Shown here: piece after piece, positions 49,098-56,389 of the stretch
How positions within the stretch are numbered: position 1 is the first letter of the stretch
How the letters are laid out: every line of letters begins with the position of its first letter
NCBI RefSeq assembly: GCF_023920105.1
Contig: NZ_CP083693.1
Coordinates: forward strand, 1,257,001-1,321,000
DNA: 64,000 bases
Direction of reading: 5' to 3'
Source of the DNA: Bartonella taylorii
GTDB taxonomy: Bacteria > Pseudomonadota > Alphaproteobacteria > Rhizobiales > Rhizobiaceae
Notes under the pieces: generated by a model
Databases searched by the model: none
Seen by the model: the letters and a program-made list of their open reading frames with translations, nothing else
Told to the model about the DNA's origin: nothing
Translations under genes and position numbers: made by a program

Positions 49098-49577
49098 CAG
49101 CTGCTTTTAAAAAAAGACACGGTCAAAAAAGGCACATATCCCCTATTACGCAATCGATTGATCTGTTCTTTGGACGAGGAAATTATAACCGTAATAGCTG
49201 ATAGAGCCAGCGGCACTAATGGAAAAGCAGCCAAACAAGCGTTAAAGGAAAAATAGCCCCTTTACGTTGCATTGGGCGATGATCTCAACGCCTATATGAA
49301 GGATGCAGAGAGCTTATAGCGTACGGAGCGCAATTCTTAACTAAAAACTCTGCCCTAGCAATGCCCACTTATACTCCAGTTAATCCGTCACCCGCTGGAT
49401 ATCAAATGCCTCACCCCTTTACTGCTCCTCAAAATACATTTTGCTGCACTTACGCGCCGTATTCTTCCTTTGTAATTAAAAGAAAAGTCCTCCTTTCATA
49501 ATTTAGGATCTCTGCCTACACAACGCAGCAACAGATGCGACCATATATGCAATCACCCTTAAGACCTGCATAGTAGA
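49098..49577. other. Decayed DNA between the MFS gene and the Fic remnant
   Basis: 480 bases with coding-like debris and many stops, for example DEEIITVIADRASGTNGKAA at about 49173-49250 followed by VALGDDLNAYMKDAESL. No family recognised. Confidence 0.4.
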
Positions 49578-50118
49578 AAGCTTAATTCGAGAGATTCATA
49601 AAGCCTATATCCCAATAAATTTGCTACCCAATCCACCCTTTAAAATGGCAGCTTTATATAAACCGTTAGAGCAAGCTATGAAATCCTTAGGTGTATTAGA
49701 AATAATTGGCGGTTTTACCTCAGACCAATGTTGAATAACTTTTACTCGTGCATATACGCAAGCGGTGCTACTCTTTTCTCAGATAGAAAGGACATAATCG
49801 TTATCATCTGACCTATTATTTTTTGAAAATAAAGAAAAAGTATCAGTGGGACTGATGATATTGAAGAGCTATCTCATTATGTGGCTGTACTTAATTACGG
49901 CATTGGGAATGCTAGACACGCAATCACCCATTTCTGCGCGCCTTCTGCATGATATTCATAAGATTTTATTACGCAGTAAACGCGGTACGTCCAAAAGCCT
50001 TGGCGAATTTCGCAAAGCACAAAATTATCTTGGCAGTACGCAACTAAAGACAGCGTCATTCGTGCCGCCCACTCCTACCACAGCCCCCCCACTCTCTCTA
50101 CCACTATCCCCCGCTTAG
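49578..50118 (+). pseudogene. Fic-family protein remnant (N-terminal domain only)
   Basis: The parts of the Fic N-terminal domain appear in order but in three frames. They are HKAYIPINLLPNPPFKMAAL and QAMKSLGVLEIIGGF, then AVLLFSQIERT for the inhibitory S/T-x-x-x-E/G-N-like helix region (normally SSQIEGTQ). LLFFENKEKVSVG, TDDIEELSHYVAVLNYGI, and ISARLLHDIHKILLRSKRGT with LGEFRKAQNYLGSTQLKTA and FVPPTP follow. The catalytic motif HPFxxGNGR never appears; the sequence runs straight into a restriction-gene fragment on the other strand. Fic proteins AMP-ylate targets and are often toxins or effectors in Bartonella; this one is dead. Confidence 0.7.
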
Positions 50119-50124
50119 AATCGC

Positions 50125-50880
50125 GCCCCCACTCATCACCGGTACCTCGTTAAACACCACACCAGTCTCAAGGGCGGTAAAATGCGCCTTGCCGCATTTT
50201 AATCTTCAGCATCTCTTTAAGGCGCAAATCAAACTCGCTATTCGTTCCTTTTGTTTACAGTACAAAATAAAGCTTCTGCGCACCATCTTACTCTAAAACA
50301 CCCCCAAATCCAGCGTGTAAGAGCCTATGATCTCACAATTTTAAAGCTCCTTGGCAATTTAAAAAATAATTTTACTTCGGAGGCATTATCATTAATTTTG
50401 CGCAAATTCTTTCTCAATATTATTCTTAATAAACCATATGATCATATACACTCTTCTCACTCACCAAAGCTGTACGCTCTAAATTCGCCAAAAGTTAGCT
50501 ACTTGCAAAACATTCTTGCACACTATAGTCTTGGCCAGCTAGTTTTAAATATTTAATACCAGCAATAGTAAGATTGACATACGCTTTCTTTATCGAGGAT
50601 TTCCTCCGCGCACTCTAAAAAAGCTTGCGTTTTTTTGCAAAATCTAATACGCGCCCACTATTTAGCAAAACATCAATATCACAAGCTTCTTAATATGCTC
50701 GTTCACGATATTTCTGACTAATAGCAGTACAATCATTTAGTGCATTCAAATCGATAAGCATCTCTACTAAAAACGATGGACAGCTATTAATTTCAACTAA
50801 ATCCATAAAGATGACCCACACACTATTTTTTCTTGTGTCTTTATGTAAGTCACAGGCAAGGCCCTATTCAACTGTATCTT
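50125..50880 (-). pseudogene. Type III restriction enzyme (Res) C-terminal fragment, left copy
   Basis: Read on the minus strand with stops and shifts: MDLVEINSCPSFLVEMLIDL at 50805, SQKYRERAY, LLNSGRVLDFAKK, VNLTIAGIKYLKLAGQDYSV at about 50520-50575, then VYDHM.Y and NASEVKLFFKLPRSFKIV. These match the end of Res subunits (GIKYEKI, SVYDH..YDSEVE..FA, VK.F.KLP..FKI). A second, shorter copy of the last part lies at 52431-52815 in the same orientation, with roughly 70 percent identical bases by eye. The MFS/peptide cassette lies exactly between the two. Confidence 0.6.
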
Positions 50881-50885
50881 CACTC

Positions 50886-52136
50886 TCAGACCTCTTCGTT
50901 TTTTATTAACTTTTTATCAGTATAAAGCCAAGCCAAATTAAGCGGAATAATTAAACATATACAAAGCAAGGCGAAACAAAAAGCTGCTTCTATACAAACA
51001 TTATTCGCCAACCAACCAATCAGCACAAGCGCTAAAATACCAAAAATACGTGCAAGAAAACTAACAATGGATAAAACCGTATTTGCATTCTTTTGTTGAA
51101 TATGTTTAAAAAATTCTGCTTCAAACTGCGTCACAGGGACAGAAAAAAAACTGTGAAATACGGTGAATAAAATAATGGGGGCCCAACTGTTTGCAACGAG
51201 AAGCAGAGCAAGCATAACAACAGCACTCAGGACTAGTGAGCACAAAGTTATTACCATAGGAGCATATTTTTGCATAAGATATTTAATTACAAAGCGATTA
51301 AATAAGTATTTTACGAGACTATAAGACACAAAGCACAGGCCAAGAATAAGAATTTTAGTCTTTCCTGTTGCATTGTCTAATACTCCTGTTTGTCCCAAAA
51401 TAAAAGGTTGCCAAAAATGAAATATTGGCTGCAATGCAGCAACAATAAAACCACATATCAATATATAATATAACCCGATCTTTGAGGTAACTAAATAAGC
51501 AAAAGCTTCTGTTGCATGCAACAAAGAACCTGAGTCTATTGGCTTACTACCCGAAACAGATGCAATAGCTATCCCCGTCACCCGACTAAACAAGAATACA
51601 AGCACGAGAAACCCGAAAGAACAAAAATAATATGCTGACTGATAATTATCCATACACAAAACAATAAGAACACCTAGCGCACCAGCAACCATATTCATGA
51701 ATGCCGTTAGTTCCCGTTTATAGGCGTTTACTTGGTGGTAGATCAAACTACCCTTGTAACCACCGCCGTCGATTAAGCCTTTAATCCATGTGCTATCAGC
51801 GCCAGAACATAAAGCAAAGCCTAAAGCATAAATAATTTCTGCCGGAATTAATACAGAAAGATTAGGCGCGTAGATACATAAAAAGAAGAAGAGCGAAAAA
51901 AAGAAACATGATAAGATAACATTTTGTTTAACGCCGATTTTATCTCCTAAAATCCCACAAGGAATTTCAAAAATACAAATAGCTACGCTAAACACAATTT
52001 GCAATAAAGCTAACTGTGTTATACTAACGCCCATAGACAAGAAAAAAAAAGCATGGAAGGAACCTGTAATCAGCCGAACCCCGCTCATTGCCGCACAGCC
52101 ATAGAGCAATTTTTTAACTTCATAATCTATTGTCAT
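50886..52136 (-). CDS. MFS transporter of the peptide cassette
   Basis: 416 residues from the ATG at 52136 (MTIDYEVKKLLYG); a TTG four codons earlier is an alternative. Twelve helices. Helix 2-3 loop: EIPCGILGDKIGVKQNVILS, the usual MFS Gly-x-x-x-Asp-x-x-Gly pattern. The lengthy helix 1 region SGVRLITGSFHAFFFLSMGV and FHFWQPFILGQTGV in the second half resemble the group of MFS proteins that includes exporters next to small peptide genes. It lies 48 bases behind the 40-codon peptide gene, with a hairpin between, and shares its promoter. AT-rich like the genome. MccC of microcin C is an MFS exporter of about 400 residues, so export of a modified peptide is a fair hypothesis. Confidence 0.85.
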   Translation of the reverse strand: MTIDYEVKKLLYGCAAMSGVRLITGSFHAFFFLSMGVSITQLALLQIVFSVAICIFEIPCGILGDKIGVKQNVILSCFFFSLFFFLCIYAPNLSVLIPAEIIYALGFALCSGADSTWIKGLIDGGGYKGSLIYHQVNAYKRELTAFMNMVAGALGVLIVLCMDNYQSAYYFCSFGFLVLVFLFSRVTGIAIASVSGSKPIDSGSLLHATEAFAYLVTSKIGLYYILICGFIVAALQPIFHFWQPFILGQTGVLDNATGKTKILILGLCFVSYSLVKYLFNRFVIKYLMQKYAPMVITLCSLVLSAVVMLALLLVANSWAPIILFTVFHSFFSVPVTQFEAEFFKHIQQKNANTVLSIVSFLARIFGILALVLIGWLANNVCIEAAFCFALLCICLIIPLNLAWLYTDKKLIKNEEV

Positions 52137-52152
52137 TAATATATCCAAAAGC

Positions 52153-52173
52153 TATAAAGCTGCCAGCTTTATA
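52153..52173 (-). promoter_or_regulatory. Hairpin between the peptide gene and the MFS gene
   Basis: TATAAAGCT-GCC-AGCTTTATA, a perfect 9-bp stem with a 3-base loop, 11 bases after the peptide stop and 16 bases before the MFS ATG. A short T-rich GCTTTTGG follows on the minus strand. It may partly terminate or protect the short peptide message, as the hairpin behind mccA does. Confidence 0.55.
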
Positions 52174-52184
52174 TATTTTAAACC

Positions 52185-52307
52185 TCAATTCAGAAGGGAG
52201 CGTCGAGCAGCCATTTTCTGCTCACTTACTTGGGCTTTGAGCACAGTAACATCGACCCGCTTAATTTGAATTTTTTTCAGTGATTTATACATATCTTTAG
52301 TTTTCAT
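52185..52307 (-). CDS. 40-residue peptide gene with C-terminal Asn (candidate microcin C-like precursor)
   Basis: ATG at 52307 with an ideal Shine-Dalgarno, AGGAGG, 7 bases upstream, and a stop TGA at 52185-52187. The peptide begins MKTKDMYKSLKKIQIK, is strongly basic, has no Cys and no membrane helix, and ends MAARRSLLN. Microcin C-type precursors vary widely in length but always end in Asn, the residue that MccB adenylates. The gene has its own promoter with an operator-like dyad, a hairpin just behind the stop, and an MFS transporter next. What is seen: a well-expressed small gene in front of an exporter. What is inferred: that it is a ribosomal peptide-nucleotide precursor. A regulatory leader peptide is the main alternative. 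Confidence 0.6.
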   Translation of the reverse strand: MKTKDMYKSLKKIQIKRVDVTVLKAQVSEQKMAARRSLLN

Positions 52308-52359
52308 AATTTTACCTCCTGTATTAAATGAAAACAATTAAATTTAATATGAAGTACAC

Positions 52360-52391
52360 ATTATAGCTACTTTGTAGCTACCTTTTGTCAA
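52360..52391 (-). promoter_or_regulatory. Promoter with 20-bp spacer and internal dyad (MerR-type layout)
   Basis: On the minus strand TTGACA (plus 52386-52391) and TATAAT (plus 52360-52365) are both consensus but stand 20 bases apart instead of 17. The spacer holds a perfect inverted repeat, TAGCTAC-AAA-GTAGCTA (52364-52380). Over-long spacers with a central dyad are the signature of promoters switched by MerR-family activators, which unwind the spacer. A repressor site is the alternative. The -10 lies 53 bases before the peptide ATG. Confidence 0.65.
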
Positions 52392-52430
52392 TTTATTATT
52401 TTGATATAAAAAGCTTTGCTCTCCTCCTCG

Positions 52431-52815
52431 CGCCCAGATTAAGTATTTCATGCACCAATCATTCTGCAACAACCACCGCCGCACTTGGAAACTCATGCGC
52501 TGCTTCGAGCAAAGTACGCTTATATTCACGCCAATTTGTCACCGGCTGTGCACCACACTTGAACCCATTTCAAGCGCCGCAAAATGCGCAAAATAAAGCT
52601 TTTGTTCGCCCTCACGCTCTAATACCGCCCAATCTGGTGTGTAAGAACCGATTAGCGTTGCAATTTTAAACTCCTTGGCAACTAAAAAAATAATCTTATA
52701 TCAGGATCATTATCGAGATTTTGTGCAAACTTTTTCTCAATACGACTCTCACAAATCACATGATCATAAACACTTTTCTCGTTGACCACCGCCAGCCATT
52801 TGGTCGCCTTTCCCA
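52431..52815 (-). pseudogene. Type III restriction enzyme (Res) C-terminal fragment, right copy
   Basis: Minus strand, in two or three frames: KATKWLAVVNEKSVYDHVIC, ESRIEKKFAQNLDNDPDI, LFFKLPRSLK, then QPVTNWREYKRTLLEAAHEF and PSAAVVVAE, NLGARRRAKLFISK. These are the end of Res, including the part where the PDWA nuclease motif should be (here broken to LGGI). Same strand and clearly homologous to 50125-50880, of which it covers the last half. Confidence 0.6.
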
Positions 52816-53230
52816 ACCTAATTTTACAGATGTGGCATCAATCTTATTATGATGCGCACATCCAGAGATTATTTTATCCTCTGTATTAGAGCCAAAAACA
52901 TGAACAACACGCAGGGGCTTCGGTAATAAGGCCAGCCGCTCAATCAATCTACACAAAAATGCATGTGCAGGCGAATGCCCCCACAATATGCAATATTTCA
53001 AGCCCGTCCATAGGGGTGTCACTTTTAAAAATTGTGCCTGTAGCTTATCACAGTAATAATCCAAAAATACACATTTAGCCCTTGTCTGAAATAACTCAAT
53101 TTTGGATTGATGAGAACGAAAATGCGCTGCGATAATCACATCGTCCAGCCATAATGACCTACACAAGGGAGCCAACCATTCCTGTAGCACTAACGACTAA
53201 ATAATTGTATTTCCTATCATTTTTGATCAT
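52816..53230 (-). pseudogene. Rossmann-type NAD(P)-binding protein, frameshifted
   Basis: A strong Shine-Dalgarno (AGGGAGGAG) precedes the ATG at 53230. The start MIKNDRKYNYLVVSATGMVG has the beta-strand plus GxxGxxV loop of a Rossmann fold (NAD-dependent epimerase or short-chain dehydrogenase type). It meets a stop after 23 codons; in the next frame it continues CRSLWLDDVIIAAHFRSHQS, CVFLDYYCDKLQ, LKYCILWGHSPAHAFLCRLI and LRVVHVFGSNTEDKIISG, as such a fold should, and then runs into the Res fragment. The start overlaps the end of the frame upstream. Substrate unknown. Confidence 0.45.
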
Positions 53231-53649
53231 ATTCTCCTCCCTTATTGTTTAAAAATCTATAATACATTTCATCAGCAAGATTATGTGCAGCGAGCCCATA
53301 CATCTTCGCTGCTAAATCTCCATGTACGGTTTTCATTCTCAGACGCAAAATCATCTTTAGCTGAAGCAACCTGACATTGCAGTGCCTGTCCATAAAGCGT
53401 ATGCACAACTGGTCCCAAATAACATGACAGTAGCGCATTTTTTGGCTGTACTGCCATGAGAGATAAACCCAACAGCCAGTGGCATGCCAAAAGATAGCAA
53501 TTGCTTCATCACAGATTCAGCAGCTGATCTATATCCAGCTTGCCCTCGACAAAACATTGTGGAAATGCCGCTTTTAGCTTGGCTATACCTTGTTCTTGTA
53601 GGCTTTGACTTAAGCCCTCTATTTTATTCTCACTCGCTATAACACTCAT
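53231..53649 (-). pseudogene. Type III methyltransferase (Mod) N-terminus joined to unrecognised debris
   Basis: From the ATG at 53649, MSVIASENKIEGLSQSLQEQ continues GIAKLKAAFPQCFVEGKLDI and DQLLNL to a stop; this is the start of type III Mod subunits (IAxLKxLFPExFTEGKIDFDxL). The rest of Mod, with its DPPY motif, is missing. Downstream frames carry GPVVHTLYGQALQCQVASAK and YGLAAHNLADEMYYRFLNNK, which look coding but are not recognised. So a Mod gene was cut and fused to something else before all of it decayed. Confidence 0.55.
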
Positions 53650-53770
53650 TTGCGTGCATCCCCTTCACGCTTAATATAAAATGCCTATGAATATTTAGGT
53701 CTTTCGATTCATTGCCTTTCATCTTATTTATTTCCGTCTCTTCTTCAAGTTTATTTTATAATTGCATGAG

Positions 53771-53811
53771 CTTTAAGCAGAGGTCGCGGGTTCATATCAC
53801 AGTTGCTGCCA
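53771..53811 (+). other. tRNA-like 3'-half remnant
   Basis: CTTTAAGCAGAGGTCGCGGG followed by TTCATATCAC and AGTTGCTGCCA resembles the anticodon-stem 3' side, variable loop, T-arm (GGTTCATATC) and CCA end of a tRNA. No 5' half is found upstream. It could be an attachment-site remnant of an element that integrated into a tRNA gene. It lies 260 bases from tRNA-His and in the opposite orientation. Confidence 0.35.
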
Positions 53812-53876
53812 AAAAAATGCGCTTGCTAACCCAAAAACTGCAAAATTGATAACTGATTGAGAATAAAGGAGAAAAT

Positions 53877-54037
53877 GAGCAGAGACCTTCTAAGACGAAG
53901 TCTCTGCTCTTTGAGACGAATTGGCTATTTTGGGCAAAAAATGGAGAAAATTTGCGCGAGGCAACCTCTGCTCTTGTTTTCGCTCATGCGCAAAACTGGC
54001 CGCATTTCTAGGGACTTTCAGGGTCCGCAAAGCGGCC
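53877..54037. repeat. Cluster of three inverted repeats beside tRNA-His
   Basis: Within 161 bases: GAGCAGAGAC/GTCTCTGCTC (53877-53886 with 53900-53909), TTTGCGC/GCGCAAA (53951-53957 with 53988-53994), and GGCCGC/GCGGCC (53998-54003 with 54032-54037), the last containing an inner GGAC/GTCC stem. None has a terminal T-run. The segment is richer in GC than its surroundings. It lies downstream of tRNA-His and could be a terminator array, a recombination site or a small RNA; no function is claimed. Confidence 0.5.
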
Positions 54038-54071
54038 AAAAATGCGAATTAGAAAAGTTAGGGAAAATAAA

Positions 54072-54148
54072 TGGTACGGTTGGTGGGATTTGAACCTACG
54101 ACCTCTGGTGCCACAAACCAGCGCTCTAACCAACTGAGCTACAACCGC
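54072..54148 (-). tRNA. tRNA-His (anticodon GTG)
   Basis: 77-base cloverleaf with encoded CCA. Acceptor GCGGTTG pairs with CAACCGT, D-arm AGCTCAGTTGGTTAGAGC, anticodon stem-loop CTGGT-TTGTGGC-ACCAG with GTG, T-arm GTAGGTTCAAATCCC. Position 73 is A and there is no templated G at position -1 (T instead), as known for most Alphaproteobacteria, whose HisRS does not need G-1. It marks the right edge of the island. Confidence 0.97.
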
Positions 54149-54287
54149 ATAAAAAATAAATGCACCATAAATGTTTACTATTTCGTAAACATTTAATTCT
54201 CTGTTTGTGTGACATAAGGAAGATCAGAAGAGTTTGCAAGCCCCTTTAAAAAAATCCTGTACTTTTTATCAAGAAAAAATAGTTCTG

Positions 54288-55376
54288 TCATAAAGGGAGC
54301 TCACGTTTTGCCCAATACTCAACACGGTGATCACGATAGGCTTTTATGGCATCAATACCATCTTGCTGCATAAATTGCAAAATGCCTTCCAGAATAGTTA
54401 TGGCAAGATCTGGCCCCTCATACACCATTCCACTATATAATTGGATCAAATCTGCACCAGCTTTCACTTTTTCCAAAGCCGTTTGTGCGTCCTTTACACC
54501 ACCAACGCCGATGATTGCAATTTCCTTACCTAATTTTTGACGCATTTTTGCAAGTACAATAGTAGAAAGTTCGAAGAGTGGACGCCCAGAAAGCCCCCCC
54601 TCCTCACCACTTAGTAGGTTATCCGTAAGTCCTTGGCGTGAAAGAGTAGTATTAGAAACGACGAGACCATCAAAATCAGAAAGTTTCATTTCTTCAGCAA
54701 TATCGTCTAATTCCTTCTCTGATAAATCGGGCGCAATTTTTAAAAAAATGGGAACAGACAATCCATGCTTTTTCTTTTGCTCACTGCGTACTTGCGAAAT
54801 TTCATTCATCAAAAGATGCAAACTGTCACGCGCTTGTAAAGCTCGTAGACTAGGTGTATTAGGCGAAGAAATATTAACAGTAAAATAATCAGCAATATCA
54901 TAAAAATGAGCAATACCAGCAGTATAATCCTCAATCTTATAAACAGTATCCTTATTGGCACCAATATTGATTCCAACAATGCCAAGTTGTTTACGCGCAC
55001 GAAGCCTGCCGTAAACAACTTGATGCCCATCATTATTAAAACCCATTCTATTAATAATTGCTTCATCCTTTCTTAAGCGAAAAAGTCGTGGTTTAGGATT
55101 TCCAGCCTGAGGCTTTGGCGTAACTGTACCAACTTCAGTAAAACCAAATCCTAAACGAAAAACAGCATCGACAACCTCTGCATTCTTATCAAAACCAGCA
55201 GCAAGACCAACAAAGTTTTCAAACTTAAGACCCGCAACAGTCACACACAAACGTTTATCAACGACCTTTCGGCAACTGTTCAACCCACTCTTTAGCCCAA
55301 TAATTGCTAAACGGTGCGCATGTTCTGGATCCAACATAAATAAAGCAGAACGACCAATACAACGAAAGAAACTCAT
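54288..55376 (-). CDS. pyrD: Dihydroorotate dehydrogenase (quinone), class 2
   Basis: Membrane-associated flavoenzyme of pyrimidine synthesis that passes electrons to ubiquinone; 362 residues from the ATG at 55376, with GGAGAAGGG a few bases upstream. The N-terminal amphipathic helix region ([20 protein letters not shown]) marks class 2. FMN and substrate motifs: [63 protein letters not shown] with the catalytic Ser, [11 protein letters not shown] and [20 protein letters not shown]. It stands alone, 140 bases from tRNA-His. Confidence 0.96.
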   Translation of the reverse strand: MSFFRCIGRSALFMLDPEHAHRLAIIGLKSGLNSCRKVVDKRLCVTVAGLKFENFVGLAAGFDKNAEVVDAVFRLGFGFTEVGTVTPKPQAGNPKPRLFRLRKDEAIINRMGFNNDGHQVVYGRLRARKQLGIVGINIGANKDTVYKIEDYTAGIAHFYDIADYFTVNISSPNTPSLRALQARDSLHLLMNEISQVRSEQKKKHGLSVPIFLKIAPDLSEKELDDIAEEMKLSDFDGLVVSNTTLSRQGLTDNLLSGEEGGLSGRPLFELSTIVLAKMRQKLGKEIAIIGVGGVKDAQTALEKVKAGADLIQLYSGMVYEGPDLAITILEGILQFMQQDGIDAIKAYRDHRVEYWAKRELPL

Positions 55377-55412
55377 CAACCCTTCTCCAAATATAAAATT
55401 GATCCAATGCAC

Positions 55413-55973
55413 CTCATACCAATTCTTTTAACACAAAAGATCGTAAATAAAAATGAACCATAATCTAAATTAGAACCTCCCTCCTACTACAAGAAAGTTC
55501 ATAATATAATCGCTATGTATGTTTACGCACACTATGCAAAACAAGAGCCTTTTAATCTTGAAAAAACTTTCTTTACCTTTTCGCAATGGTTCAAACATTA
55601 AAAATTGAAACCATCTGCAAGCGAGAAAAGTAAATGTCCCGTAAAATAGCTTTCTTCAATATGTTGGCATAAATATTTTGTAATGATTGTATAAATTAAT
55701 CATTGTTTCCTGCTTTTATTAAAAAAAGAACAGATACAGCTTTTATCAAAAAAGCCTTCTGTCACGTTGAAGTCTACGAGATACTACTTATTTAAGTCAA
55801 GCAGAGCCCTTCGTTAAGCTTTTTAACATGTCATAATATTCGTGGAAAAGAATATTAGTATTTGTATATAATACTTTATAAGAAAAATAAGAAAATAAAA
55901 ACCGCCCTTTCCTTTTTCATCAAAAGCGGTAATTAAAATTATCGTGTATCTTTTATATAAAGGGGAAAATGCA
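55413..55973. other. Spacer between pyrD and mscL
   Basis: 560 AT-rich bases between divergent genes; no gene seen. A long-loop inverted repeat ACCGC/GCGGT lies just before mscL (55900-55932). Both promoters must lie here. Confidence 0.4.
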
Positions 55974-56387
55974 ATGCTTAAAGAATTCAAAGAATTTGCC
56001 CTAAAGGGAAATATGATTGATCTCGCTATCGGTGTGATCATAGGGGGAGCTTTTGGTGGCTTGGTTAATTCAATTGTTAACGACATTTTTATGCCAATCA
56101 TTGGGCTTATTACTGGCGGGATTGACTTTTCTAACATGTTTATTCAGCTTGCCGGTGAAAAACAAGCTACACTAAGTGCTGCTAAGGCAGCTGGAGCAAC
56201 CATTAGCTATGGTAACTTTATAACTTTACTTATCAATTTTCTCATTATTGCTTGGGTTCTGTTCTTCTTTGTTAAAGCTATGAATAGAGTACGCCGAAAA
56301 CAAGAAGAAGATGAAAGCTCTAAAAAGATGTCTCTAGAAGAACAACTTTTGTCAGAAATCAGAGATCTTTTAGCTAAGAAAAAATGA
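55974..56387 (+). CDS. mscL: Large-conductance mechanosensitive channel
   Basis: 137-residue channel that opens under membrane tension to release solutes after osmotic downshock. ATG at 55974 with AAGGGG 8 bases upstream. The N-terminal amphipathic helix and TM1 are typical: [51 protein letters not shown]2 is [20 protein letters not shown], followed by a charged C-terminal helix ([12 protein letters not shown]). Its stop is 2 bases from that of the convergent sensor kinase gene. Confidence 0.97.
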   Translation: MLKEFKEFALKGNMIDLAIGVIIGGAFGGLVNSIVNDIFMPIIGLITGGIDFSNMFIQLAGEKQATLSAAKAAGATISYGNFITLLINFLIIAWVLFFFVKAMNRVRRKQEEDESSKKMSLEEQLLSEIRDLLAKKK

Positions 56388-56389
56388 AT

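Noticed and set aside
52756-53190. A 144-codon open frame on the minus strand as an independent intact gene
   Set aside because: It has no Shine-Dalgarno of its own. The real start with a strong site is at 53230 in another frame, and the C-terminus runs out of frame into the Res fragment, so it is part of a frameshifted gene.
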